From positions 3,968,001-4,032,000 of the forward strand of contig NZ_AP022563.1 in NCBI RefSeq assembly GCF_010726645.1: DNA of 64,000 bases, given 5' to 3'. Origin of the DNA: Mycolicibacterium duvalii (GTDB lineage: Bacteria; Actinomycetota; Actinomycetes; Mycobacteriales; Mycobacteriaceae). The notes under the pieces are model-generated. The model saw only the letters and a list, made by a program, of their open reading frames with translations. It was not told the DNA's origin and made no database searches. Of this stretch, positions 1 through 8,782 are shown in pieces. The position numbers and the translations under genes were made by a program. The stretch's first letter is position 1; each line of letters begins with the position of its first letter.

Positions 1-14
1 CGGCACATGGTGGG

Positions 15-815
15 GTGGTGTCCACCGCGCAGCTGCGGGCCGCGGGCTGGACGCATCAACGGATCAGGCAATTGCCCGAGCAGGGTTGGCGGCGCCTGCG
101 ACGAGGCTGGTACGCCAGTCAGGTCGCCAACCCGGAGGTCGTCCGCGCCGTCTCCGCCGGCGGTGTACTGGGTTGTGTCTCCGCGCTGCGCCGCTCCCAG
201 GTCTGGGTACCGGACTCCGCCCTCCACATCCGGTATCCGTCGCGGGCACGCCAATCCCGTCCGGGAGTTCGATCTTGCCATCCGTATCGTCTGGATCCAC
301 CCATCGTCGGCGCGGTCGACCCGATCAACATTGCGGTCGCTTCGGCGGCCAACTGCCTCGACGCCGAGGGAGTGGTCATTGTGCTGGACTCGATGCTCAA
401 CAAGCGGATGATCGAGATCGCCGACGCCAGAGCGATCGTGGCGGCATCGCCCTTCGCACGGGCGAATCTGGCCGAGCGATGCGATGCCAACAGTGAATCC
501 GGTACCGAGACGATCATCCGACTACGCCTCCGCGCCAGGAGAATCCACGTTCGAACTCAGGTGAACATCGCGGGAGTAGGGCGAGTCGACTTTCTGGTGG
601 GCGATCGACTGATCATCGAAGCCGACAGCCGCGAGCACCACCTCCCCAAGTATCAATCTGACCGAACGAGGGACAGAGTGGCCATCGGATTGGGCTACTT
701 GGTGATTCGACTGACCTATGAGGACGTCGTTTATCGCTGGGACGTGATTCTCGAGGACATCCTGCTTGTCATCCGCCGGCGCGCCCATCGCTTTCCCACC
801 GCAATGTCACCCTGA
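15..815 (+). CDS. AbiEi-like winged-helix protein with C-terminal DUF559/Vsr-like nuclease domain
   Basis: The N-terminal 50 residues (TAQL, then an RIRQL helix and a GWRRLRRGWYAS wing) look like the winged-helix domain of AbiEi-type antitoxins. Residues from about 185 onward match the DUF559/Vsr-like restriction-endonuclease fold, with VDFLVGDRLIIEADS carrying the acidic residues and a terminal RLTYEDV strand. Such fusions are common as orphan genes in mycobacteria and their substrate is unknown. No AbiEii nucleotidyltransferase toxin lies downstream: the next gene is groEL2 on the other strand. Two adjacent GTG codons (15 and 18) could start it, but the frame stays open to the window edge, so the true start may lie upstream. 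A role in DNA binding or cleavage is inferred from fold only. Confidence 0.7.
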   Translation: MVSTAQLRAAGWTHQRIRQLPEQGWRRLRRGWYASQVANPEVVRAVSAGGVLGCVSALRRSQVWVPDSALHIRYPSRARQSRPGVRSCHPYRLDPPIVGAVDPINIAVASAANCLDAEGVVIVLDSMLNKRMIEIADARAIVAASPFARANLAERCDANSESGTETIIRLRLRARRIHVRTQVNIAGVGRVDFLVGDRLIIEADSREHHLPKYQSDRTRDRVAIGLGYLVIRLTYEDVVYRWDVILEDILLVIRRRAHRFPTAMSP

Positions 816-866
816 GGGCAGTGTCGCGCAGATATATCCATGGCGGCGCTCTCAGACCGACATTGC

Positions 867-902
867 GAAAGGCCCGGCCTGCCGAAGCAGACCGGGCCTT
901 CC
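867..902 (-). terminator. Hairpin terminator downstream of groEL2
   Basis: A 12-bp stem (869-880 pairing with 889-900, one G-U pair) closes an 8-nt loop just past the groEL2 stop. On the minus strand the stem is followed by a short TTT run. The symmetry means it could also stop the plus-strand DUF559 gene that converges on it. The U-tract is short, as is usual in mycobacteria. Confidence 0.65.
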
Positions 903-916
903 GGAAATACCTGGAC

Positions 917-2542
<1,626 letters not shown>

Positions 2543-2659
2543 TGCGAAGTGTTCCTCCGGATTGGGGATGCACGTCTTGCTGGTCGGGCGCAGTGCCCGC
2601 GACGGACGACCGAGGTGTGCTCGCAGAACTCTGCTGCGCCCCGGCCTCACCGTCCCGAC

Positions 2660-2686
2660 CTAGCACTCGCCGGTCGCGAGTGCCAA
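2660..2686 (-). promoter_or_regulatory. CIRCE operator 1 of groEL2 (HrcA site)
   Basis: CTAGCACTC, 9 bases, GAGTGCCAA: an inverted repeat matching the CIRCE consensus TTAGCACTC-N9-GAGTGCTAA with two mismatches. On the minus strand it overlaps a second weaker promoter (TTGGCA then TAGGTC). Confidence 0.9.
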
Positions 2687-2690
2687 CTGC

Positions 2691-2720
2691 ATTCTTAGCA
2701 CTCGACCAGGGCGAGTGCAA
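2691..2720 (-). promoter_or_regulatory. groEL2 promoter (SigA type)
   Basis: On the minus strand TTGCAC (2720-2715) is followed after 17 bases by TAAGAAT (2697-2691), a good -35/-10 pair. It predicts a leader of roughly 140 nt before the groEL2 ATG. Confidence 0.7.
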
Positions 2721-2721
2721 G
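2695..2721 (-). promoter_or_regulatory. CIRCE operator 2 of groEL2 (HrcA site)
   Basis: TTAGCACTC, 9 bases, GAGTGCAAG: one perfect half-site and one near-perfect. It lies within the spacer of the main groEL2 promoter, so HrcA binding would block RNA polymerase. It is also only about 40 bp from the -10 box of the divergent dehydrogenase gene. Confidence 0.92.
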
Positions 2722-2761
2722 GTTCGGGCTCGGTAGACCACCCGACCGATGACCTGCTCCG

Positions 2762-2767
2762 TAAAGT
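2762..2767 (+). promoter_or_regulatory. -10 box for leaderless dehydrogenase mRNA
   Basis: TAAAGT ends 7 bases before the ATG at 2775, the spacing expected when transcription starts on the A of the start codon. This supports 2775 rather than the ORF's upstream start at 2715, which would lie inside the CIRCE element. Confidence 0.6.
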
Positions 2768-2774
2768 CGACGAC

Positions 2775-3677
2775 ATGACCGACTGGACGACCGCCGACAT
2801 CCCCGACCAGACCGGCCGCACCGCGGTCATCACCGGAGCCAACACCGGCCTCGGCTTCGAGACGGCCAAGGCGCTGGCCGCCCACGGTGCGCACGTCGTG
2901 CTCGCGGTGCGCGACACCGCCAAGGGTGAGGCGGCCGCCGCACGGATGTCGGGCGACGTCGTGGTGCAGAAGCTCGACCTCACGTCGCTGGAGTCGATCC
3001 GCGCCGCGGCCGACGCGTTGAAGAGCCGCTACGACCGTATCGACCTGTTGATCAACAACGCCGGGGTGATGACGACCCCGAAGAGCAGGACCGCCGACGG
3101 CTTCGAGTTGCAGTTCGGCACCAACCACCTGGGCCATTTCGCGCTGACCGGGCTGCTGCTGGAGCGGCTGCTCGACGTGCCCGGCGCCCGGGTGGTCACT
3201 GTCAGCAGCAACGGTCACAAGATGGGCGGCGCCATCCACTTCGACGACCTGCAGGGCGAGCGCAGTTACAACCGGATGCGCGCCTATTCCCAGTCCAAGC
3301 TGGCCAACCTGATGTTCACCTACGAGTTGCAGCGTCGCCTCGCTCCACGCGGCAAGACCATCGCCGTCGCGGCGCACCCGGGGACCTCGACCACCGAGCT
3401 GGCCCGCAACCTGCCCAGGCCGATCGAGCGAGCCTTCCTGGCCGCCGCGCCCACGCTGTTCGCCCAGACCCCCGACCACGGTGCGCTGCCGACCTTGCGC
3501 GCCGCGACCGACCCCGGAGTGCTCGGCGGGCAGTACTACGGACCCGATGGCGTGGCTCAGCAGCGCGGCAACCCGGTCGTGGTGGCGTCCAGCAACCAGT
3601 CCTATGACGTCGCTCTCCAGCAGCGGCTATGGACGGTGTCCGAGGAGTTGACCAAGGTGACCTTCCCGCTCAGCTGA
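2775..3677 (+). CDS. Short-chain dehydrogenase/reductase (SDR), paralogue 1
   Basis: NAD(P)-dependent oxidoreductase of the classical/extended SDR superfamily, nearest to retinol dehydrogenase/protochlorophyllide reductase-like members. The Rossmann motif TGANTGLG lies at about residues 20-27, NNAG at about 93, the catalytic Ser in VSSNGH and the YSQSK (YxxxK) active site in the middle. Its 300 residues are typical. It is closely similar to the gene at 16535 (shared WTxADxPDQxGR start, LQFGTNHLGHFALTGLLL, QRLWTVSEELT end), so the two are paralogues. It diverges from groEL2, the position of Rv0439c in M. tuberculosis. Substrate unknown. Its last 8 bases overlap the convergent hydrolase gene. 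Confidence 0.9.
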   Translation: MTDWTTADIPDQTGRTAVITGANTGLGFETAKALAAHGAHVVLAVRDTAKGEAAAARMSGDVVVQKLDLTSLESIRAAADALKSRYDRIDLLINNAGVMTTPKSRTADGFELQFGTNHLGHFALTGLLLERLLDVPGARVVTVSSNGHKMGGAIHFDDLQGERSYNRMRAYSQSKLANLMFTYELQRRLAPRGKTIAVAAHPGTSTTELARNLPRPIERAFLAAAPTLFAQTPDHGALPTLRAATDPGVLGGQYYGPDGVAQQRGNPVVVASSNQSYDVALQQRLWTVSEELTKVTFPLS

Positions 3678-4734
3678 CGCCGGCCCGCTCCGCTGACTGG
3701 CGTCGGGTCTCCCGTGCCGTCGACTCCGAGGCGCGCCGCTGCCGCATCTCGGCACGACGCCCGTCCGCCAACGGCTCTTGCCGACCGAGATGCGGACGTC
3801 GTTCGGTGTCGGCGTCCTCCCGACGTCGCCTGTCCGGAATCTGCGGGAGGGCGGCGCCGCGCTGGATTTCACCGTCAGCCAGGTACGGCCGGGTGTCGCC
3901 GGGCTCGTCGTGGCGGCGGTAGCCGGCGTCGACGACGGGACGGAGAAACCGATCGGCCAGGTCCACGACCGGGGCGGGGACACCGATGTCCCGCAACGGC
4001 CGCGTCAGCGGAAGATGCTCCGTGGGCACGAAGTAAGTGGTGACATTGCCGTTGACGGTGATGTTCTCGGCCGGCGCGTCGGCGGGATCGATGAACCACG
4101 ACGGCGGTCCATGCACGTAGAGCACCCCGAACAGCGCGTTGGCGAGCGCGACCAGGTTCCACGGCCGATCGGGTGGATCGGCCCAGCCGTCGTATTCGCC
4201 GATGACCACCGCCGTCGGGTAGGGCGACTGCGCCACCCGCCGGACCCGATAGTTCAGGATCGGGATGAAGGTGCCCACCTTGAAGTACTGGGCGACGCCC
4301 TCCTCCGGCGAGGCGATCAGCACGAACCGCAGCTCATTCTGCGCAGGAGGCTCCGAGCTCGCGGCTAGTTGTGCAGCAAGCCGGGACGCGACCATGCTGC
4401 CCATCGATTCGCCGATCACGACCACCGGACCGTCGACGTCGCGCACCGCGATGTCGGCTTTGGCGACCCCGTCGCGCAGGGCGCGGTCCGACGCCAGCGC
4501 ATCCTGCGAATAGTCGACCACCTGTGGGTGGTCGTCAGCGTGGAAGTCGATACCGATGTACGGGTAGGTGGCCGCGATGATCGGATAGATCGGGTTGATC
4601 CTCTTGAAGACGGTGGCTCCAGGGATCAGCACGGCTCGCTCAGCCGCACCGGCCGGGCTCACCACCGTCGAGCCCGACACGAACACCGACGCCATCGCGA
4701 CCAGGGCCACGAGCCACGTGCGCGATACGGCCAT
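3670..4734 (-). CDS. Secreted PE-PPE-type serine hydrolase
   Basis: A probable extracellular esterase/lipase of the alpha/beta-hydrolase fold. Residues 1-30 form a Sec signal peptide (hydrophobic WLVALVAMASVFVSG, then an AGA-type cleavage region). The body resembles the PE-PPE C-terminal domain (PF08237), with the nucleophile in GESMGS, a likely catalytic Asp in EYDGW and His in PTEHLPL. No PE or PPE domain precedes it. The last 85 or so residues are a highly charged Arg-rich tail of no recognised family. The start at 4734 is chosen because GGGAGA precedes it and the signal peptide begins there; the ORF continues upstream without coding character. Substrate (lipid or polyketide ester) is inferred. 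Confidence 0.8.
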   Translation of the reverse strand: MAVSRTWLVALVAMASVFVSGSTVVSPAGAAERAVLIPGATVFKRINPIYPIIAATYPYIGIDFHADDHPQVVDYSQDALASDRALRDGVAKADIAVRDVDGPVVVIGESMGSMVASRLAAQLAASSEPPAQNELRFVLIASPEEGVAQYFKVGTFIPILNYRVRRVAQSPYPTAVVIGEYDGWADPPDRPWNLVALANALFGVLYVHGPPSWFIDPADAPAENITVNGNVTTYFVPTEHLPLTRPLRDIGVPAPVVDLADRFLRPVVDAGYRRHDEPGDTRPYLADGEIQRGAALPQIPDRRRREDADTERRPHLGRQEPLADGRRAEMRQRRASESTARETRRQSAERAGVS

Positions 4735-4835
4735 CTCACTTCTCCCGCTCGACCGCTCCGGCGGAGATGCAAAAAGCATGTCACGGCGGGGCAGGTTGCG
4801 GGCCGGTTCGCCGGAGCCGGCACCACGGGCGTGCC

Positions 4836-4841
4836 TATGCT
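4836..4841 (+). promoter_or_regulatory. -10 box for leaderless cupin mRNA
   Basis: TATGCT ends 6 bases before the GTG at 4848, fixing that codon as the likely transcription and translation start. Confidence 0.55.
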
Positions 4842-4847
4842 GACGCG

Positions 4848-5357
4848 GTGTCTCTGTGGGACCCCAAGCAGGTGCCGCCCTACCCGCCGCTGCGCTACAC
4901 CGCCGATGAACCCGAGGCCTCGGCCTGGGTGAAACGGGCAGACGAGCCGCCGGACTACGACGCGTTCGGCCAGGTGCAATACCGGTATCTGGCGGGGCAG
5001 CAGGACACTGGCGGTGACTACGGCCTCTACCGGGTGCAGATCGCGCCGCGCGGCGGCGGACCTGGCCCGCATTTCCACCGCACCATGTCCGAGGCGTTCT
5101 ACGTGCTGTCGGGCACGCTGTCGCTCTATGACGGCACGGAATGGGTCGATGGGAACACCGGCGACTTCCTCTACGTCCCGCCCGGCGGCGTCCACGGCTT
5201 CCGCAACGAAACCGACGAGCCCGCCGCGATCCTGATCCTGTTCGCACCGGGTGCGCCGCGCAAGTACTACTTCGAGGGATTGGCGCAGTTGAGCGAGCTG
5301 ACCGACGAGCAGCGCCGGGAGTGGTTCACCCGGCACGACAACCACTGGGTCGACTGA
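4848..5357 (+). CDS. Cupin-domain protein
   Basis: A single-domain cupin of 169 residues. Cupin motif 1 reads GPHFHRTMSEAFYVLSGTLSLYDG (residues about 77-100, metal-binding His-X-His and Glu) and motif 2 GDFLYVPPGGVHGFRN (second His). The fold suggests a metal-dependent dioxygenase, isomerase or a binding protein, but the family gives no specific substrate. Translation is taken from GTG 4848, the leaderless start; the ORF extends 27 codons upstream without cupin-like sequence. It lies between divergently and co-directionally transcribed genes and is probably monocistronic. Confidence 0.82.
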   Translation: MSLWDPKQVPPYPPLRYTADEPEASAWVKRADEPPDYDAFGQVQYRYLAGQQDTGGDYGLYRVQIAPRGGGPGPHFHRTMSEAFYVLSGTLSLYDGTEWVDGNTGDFLYVPPGGVHGFRNETDEPAAILILFAPGAPRKYYFEGLAQLSELTDEQRREWFTRHDNHWVD

Positions 5358-5419
5358 TCACCGACAGACACGCCGGGCCCGGACACGCCGCGAAAGTGCG
5401 GTCACGGAACCGGTTGGCC

Positions 5420-5425
5420 TAGACT
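5420..5425 (+). promoter_or_regulatory. -10 box upstream of helicase gene
   Basis: TAGACT about 26 bases before the helicase start, giving a short leader that contains the AAAGGAG ribosome binding site at 5439-5445. Confidence 0.5.
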
Positions 5426-5451
5426 GCATTCCGTTGAGAAAGGAGTCGTGG

Positions 5452-7155
5452 GTGCGGGCTGATGCAGCGCCCAGCACCCAGGCGTTGCGGGGCTGGCAAC
5501 GGCGGGCTCTGGTCAAGTACCTCACCGCCAAACCGCGGGACTTCCTGGCGGTGGCGACCCCGGGCGCGGGCAAGACCACCTTCGCGCTGCGCATCGTGGG
5601 CGAGCTGCTCGCCGAGGGCACCGTCGACGCCGTCACGATCGTGGTGCCCACCGAGCACCTCAAGATCCAGTGGGCGCAGGCCGCCGCCCGGCACGGCATC
5701 GCGCTGGACCCGAAGTTCTCCAACTCCAACGCGCAGACGTCCTCGGAGTACCACGGTGTGGTCGTCACCTACGCCCAGGTGGCCACGCACCCGGCCCGGC
5801 ACCGGATCCGCACCGAGAACCGCCGGACGCTGGTGGTGTTCGACGAGATCCACCACGGCGGTGACGCTAAGAGCTGGGGCGACGCCATCCGCGAGGCGTT
5901 CGACGATGCGACGCGCCGACTGGCGCTGACCGGGACACCGTTCCGCAGCGACGACAGCGCGATCCCGTTCGTGTCGTACGAGACGGGTCCGGACGGCTTC
6001 GCCCGTTCACAGGCCGACTACACCTACGGCTACAGCGACGCGCTGGCCGACGGTGTGGTGCGCCCGGTGGTGTTCCTGGCGTATTCCGGCGAGGCGCGCT
6101 GGCGCGACAGCGCCGGTGAGGAACACGCCGCCCGCCTCGGCGAGCCGCTGACCGCCGAGCAGAACGCGCGGGCGTGGAAGACCGCGCTGAACCCGAAGGG
6201 CGAATGGATGCCCGCGGTGATCGCCGCGGCCGACCGCAGACTGCAGCAGAAACGCCAACACGTGCCCGACGCCGGCGGCATGGTCATCGCGTCCGACCAG
6301 ACCACCGCACGCGCCTACGCCGAGCTGCTGTTCACGATCACCGGCGAGACACCGACCGTGGTGCTCTCCGACGACAAAGGCGCCTCCGACCGCATCTCGG
6401 AGTTCTCGGCGGGTACCTCGCGGTGGCTGGTCGCGGTGCGCATGGTCTCCGAGGGAGTCGACGTGCCCCGGCTGTCCGTCGGCGTCTATGCGACCAGCGC
6501 GTCGACGCCGTTGTTCTTCGCCCAGGCGATCGGGCGGTTCGTGCGCTCCCGCCGGACCGGTGAGACCGCGAGCATCTTCCTGCCGTCGGTGCCGAACCTG
6601 CTCCTGCTGGCCAGCGAGATGGAGGCTCAGCGCAACCACGTGCTGGGTAAGCCGCACCGAGAGACACTCGAGGATCCGCTCGACGCGGAATTGGCCGAGC
6701 AGAAGCGCGACGAGCCCGGCGACGAGGACAAGAAGATCGAGTACCTCGGCGCCGACGCCGAGCTCGATCAGGTGATCTTCGACGGGTCGTCGTTCGGTAC
6801 CGCCACGCCCGCCGGCAGCGAGGAAGAGGCCGACTACCTCGGCATCCCCGGCCTGCTGGACGCCGAGGCGATGCGGGATCTGTTGCGGCGCAGGCAGGAA
6901 GAGCAGCTGACCAAACGCACCGAAGCGGGTACACCCCCCGCACCGCGGACCACGCACGGCCAGCTGCGCGAGCTTCGCAGCGAACTCAACACCCTGGTGT
7001 CACTGGCCCATCACCGCACCGGCCGACCGCACGGCTGGATCCACAACGAATTGCGTCGCCGCTGCGGCGGCCCGCCGGTGGCCGCGGCGACGCGCGAACA
7101 GCTGCAGGCCCGCATCGAAGCGGTCCGGGTGCTGCAACGCGAGCTGACCGCCTGA
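5452..7155 (+). CDS. Superfamily II DEAD/DEAH-box helicase
   Basis: A nucleic-acid-dependent ATPase of the XPB/RadD-like SF2 group. Visible motifs in order: motif I ATPGAGKTT (about 35-43), motif II DEIHH (about 131), motif III LTGTPFRSD, motif V SEGVDVPRLSVGV and motif VI QAIGRFVRSRR. It is 567 residues long. A charged middle-to-C-terminal segment (EQKRDEPGDEDKKIEYLG) and a final domain resembling the HNH-less tails of restriction-type helicases follow. The start is GTG 5452 because AAAGGAG sits 6 bases upstream; a TTG at 5434 precedes this site and is unlikely. No nuclease or methylase partner is adjacent. Its role (repair or defence) cannot be settled from sequence. Confidence 0.88.
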   Translation: MRADAAPSTQALRGWQRRALVKYLTAKPRDFLAVATPGAGKTTFALRIVGELLAEGTVDAVTIVVPTEHLKIQWAQAAARHGIALDPKFSNSNAQTSSEYHGVVVTYAQVATHPARHRIRTENRRTLVVFDEIHHGGDAKSWGDAIREAFDDATRRLALTGTPFRSDDSAIPFVSYETGPDGFARSQADYTYGYSDALADGVVRPVVFLAYSGEARWRDSAGEEHAARLGEPLTAEQNARAWKTALNPKGEWMPAVIAAADRRLQQKRQHVPDAGGMVIASDQTTARAYAELLFTITGETPTVVLSDDKGASDRISEFSAGTSRWLVAVRMVSEGVDVPRLSVGVYATSASTPLFFAQAIGRFVRSRRTGETASIFLPSVPNLLLLASEMEAQRNHVLGKPHRETLEDPLDAELAEQKRDEPGDEDKKIEYLGADAELDQVIFDGSSFGTATPAGSEEEADYLGIPGLLDAEAMRDLLRRRQEEQLTKRTEAGTPPAPRTTHGQLRELRSELNTLVSLAHHRTGRPHGWIHNELRRRCGGPPVAAATREQLQARIEAVRVLQRELTA

Positions 7156-7169
7156 GGACGCCCGGCAGG

Positions 7170-7643
7170 TCAGCCGGCCGCCAGCTTGGCGAGGTTGGCC
7201 AGCGAGTTCGACAGATGCTCGACGGGGAACGGTGGGAACTCGATGTGCTCGCGCAGCTGTGCGGGGACCGCTGACCAGTCGTAGGTCAACACGACCCGGG
7301 TCCGGTCCGAGCCCTCCGGCTCGAGCGCGTAATGCCATGTCCAACCGCCGTATTCGACGACGCCGTCCGCGCCGGCCTGACCCGGCTCCCAGGCGATCAC
7401 CCGGTCGGGTTCGAACGCGATGACCTTGTTGGCCATCTCGTAGTGCCCCTCGGGGTGGTTGTCATGGAACATCGCGATGCGAAACAACTGACCGGTGCGG
7501 GTGAGCCGCTCGCCGTCGACGGGTTCCCGCACCCAGCCGGTGCCGTCGATCTCCGCGTGGTTGGCGGGGTCGGCCAGCACGGCGAAGACGGTGGGGGCGG
7601 GCGCATCGATGGTGGTGTGCACGATCATGGTCTCTTCGGTCAT
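7170..7643 (-). CDS. SRPBCC (START/polyketide cyclase-like) protein
   Basis: A 157-residue ligand-binding-fold protein. MIVHTTIDAPAPTVFAVLADPANHAEIDG is the usual first strand and helix of the SRPBCC superfamily, and GWTWHYALEPEGSDRTRVVLTYDW is the central sheet. Members bind hydrophobic ligands or act as cyclases; nothing here specifies the ligand. Start MTEET at 7643; MIVHT at 7628 is a possible alternative. It is convergent with the helicase and its 5' end faces the cobalamin riboswitch on the opposite strand. Confidence 0.82.
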   Translation of the reverse strand: MTEETMIVHTTIDAPAPTVFAVLADPANHAEIDGTGWVREPVDGERLTRTGQLFRIAMFHDNHPEGHYEMANKVIAFEPDRVIAWEPGQAGADGVVEYGGWTWHYALEPEGSDRTRVVLTYDWSAVPAQLREHIEFPPFPVEHLSNSLANLAKLAAG

Positions 7644-7694
7644 GAGAGTCAGACCGCGGCGAGCGCGGGAACTCATCGCCACGAGCCGGACTGT

Positions 7695-7700
7695 TACAGT
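7695..7700 (+). promoter_or_regulatory. Promoter -10 box of first cobalamin riboswitch transcript
   Basis: TACAGT inside GACTGTTACAGTCAGC. An almost identical 16-mer, GACTGTTACCGTCAGC, precedes the second riboswitch at 8554-8559, so the two transcripts appear to use the same extended -10 promoter. Confidence 0.55.
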
Positions 7701-7705
7701 CAGCT

Positions 7706-7806
7706 GTCCTTCGGCCCTGGCCAGAGGAAGTCCGGTGCGATTCCGGCGCGGTACCGCCACTGTGTGCGAGACAACGTCTCGTGAGCCAGATACTCACCAC
7801 GGCCGA
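7706..7806 (+). ncRNA. Cobalamin riboswitch 1 (compact AdoCbl-type)
   Basis: Contains the conserved core GGAAGTCCGGTGCGATTCC, then GGCGCGGTACCGCCACTGTG, and ends with GTGAGCCAGATACTCACC followed by ACGGCC, an actinobacterial form of the B12 box. It is about 100 nt long and lacks the GGGAAGGC peripheral arm present in riboswitch 2. Between aptamer and gene, the segment CTCCCC-GAGAAA-GGGG (about 7819-7842) can form a hairpin that hides the GGGGTGG Shine-Dalgarno, so control is probably translational. Adenosylcobalamin preference is inferred from its compact architecture. Confidence 0.88.
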
Positions 7807-7850
7807 TTCCTTTCCACCGGGGCGGATCTCCCCGAGAAAGGGGTGGGTCG

Positions 7851-8507
7851 ATGACTGACCATGCCCGCCACCTCGTCCTGGTCGGGATGGGCGCCGATGC
7901 GCACACCCGCCACAGTGAATCGGCTCTGCTCGCCCAGCATGTGGGAGCGCGATTGGCTTACCTGCAACTCGGCACCCCGACGCTGTTCGAGGTGCTCGAC
8001 GACATCGCGGCTACGACACCGGGATCGGCGGTACGGCTGCTGCCCCTCCCCGCCGGCGGGGCACCGTCGCCCGCGCGGTCGTGGTTGCGCCGCATCGCCG
8101 GTGAGTGGGTTCGCCGCCGGCCCGACCTGCTGACCATCGAGGTCACCAGCGGTGCAGTCACCGGCTGGGGCCCGGGCCTCACCTCGCCGGCCTGGGAGAA
8201 GGTCCCCGCATTCGCCCGTCACGTTCTCATCTGTCGCGGACCACGTTGTACCGCAAAGGGTTCGGCGGCTACCGCGCAGGCGATTGCCGAACAACTCAAG
8301 GCGCACAAACTCGGCGACGACGACGTCCTGCTCACTCAGACCGGGTGCCTGTACCCGTGCAACCACGCACCCGTGGTCGCGGTGCATCCCGACGACGACT
8401 GGTGGGGCCCGGTCACCCCCGACGACGCGCACGCACTCGTGGCGGCGTGGGCCCCGCGCAGCGGAAGCCCTCCTCGGCGCGCGGTGCAGACACCCCCGCG
8501 CGGCTGA
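7851..8507 (+). CDS. CbiX-like/[2Fe-2S] thioredoxin-fold ferredoxin fusion, cobalamin-regulated
   Basis: A 218-residue two-domain protein. Residues 5-115 resemble one half of a CbiX/CobN-type chelatase fold (HLVLVGMGADAHTRHSESALL) but lack the HGS catalytic motif. Residues 122-205 are a thioredoxin-like [2Fe-2S] ferredoxin with four cysteines (C128, C133, C166, C170) and the typical DWWGPVTPDDA ending. CbiW in Bacillus cobalamin operons is a comparable small [2Fe-2S] protein. The gene sits directly behind a cobalamin riboswitch with GGGGTGGG as ribosome binding site, so it belongs to corrin synthesis, salvage or cobalt handling. The exact reaction is unknown. It is followed by a second riboswitch rather than being co-transcribed by simple overlap with the transporter. 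Confidence 0.8.
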   Translation: MTDHARHLVLVGMGADAHTRHSESALLAQHVGARLAYLQLGTPTLFEVLDDIAATTPGSAVRLLPLPAGGAPSPARSWLRRIAGEWVRRRPDLLTIEVTSGAVTGWGPGLTSPAWEKVPAFARHVLICRGPRCTAKGSAATAQAIAEQLKAHKLGDDDVLLTQTGCLYPCNHAPVVAVHPDDDWWGPVTPDDAHALVAAWAPRSGSPPRRAVQTPPRG

Positions 8508-8553
8508 ACCGGCGGCCGGCGACCCTACGGCCCCGCCCCAGGTGGGCGACTGT

Positions 8554-8559
8554 TACCGT
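8554..8559 (+). promoter_or_regulatory. Promoter -10 box of second cobalamin riboswitch transcript
   Basis: TACCGT within GACTGTTACCGTCAGC, the twin of the element at 7695, placed about 10 bases before the aptamer. It indicates that the transporter operon has its own promoter. Confidence 0.55.
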
Positions 8560-8564
8560 CAGCG

Positions 8565-8737
8565 CAGCCGTGGTGAACGGGAAGCCGGTGCGACACCGGC
8601 GCGGCCCTCGCCACTGTGATCGGGATCTGCGACGTTCCTTCTCACCGCGCCAGTCGCGATGAGGCCACTGAGACCACACCGGTCTTGGGAAGGCGGAGCG
8701 CTCGCGTCATGCCCGTCAGCCAGGAGACCGGCCACGG
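8565..8737 (+). ncRNA. Cobalamin riboswitch 2 (long form)
   Basis: Shows every expected block of a full cobalamin riboswitch: GGGAAGCCGGTGCGACACC, GGCGCGGCCCTCGCCACTGTG, a peripheral GGGAAGGCGGAGCGC arm, and a near-consensus B12 box GTCAGCCAGGAGACCGGCC (about 8716-8734). It spans about 170 nt and ends 45 nt before the binding-protein start, whose GGAGAGG ribosome binding site (8766-8772) could be sequestered. It should repress the downstream importer when cobalamin is plentiful. Confidence 0.95.
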
Positions 8738-8782
8738 CGACGCAGTACCCCATCCACGAGGATCTGGAGAGGCGGGCGACCA

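Noticed and set aside
7851..8200. Sirohydrochlorin cobaltochelatase (CbiX) activity for the riboswitch-linked protein
   Set aside because: The catalytic HGS-type motif is replaced by GMGAD; fold resemblance alone does not support chelatase activity.
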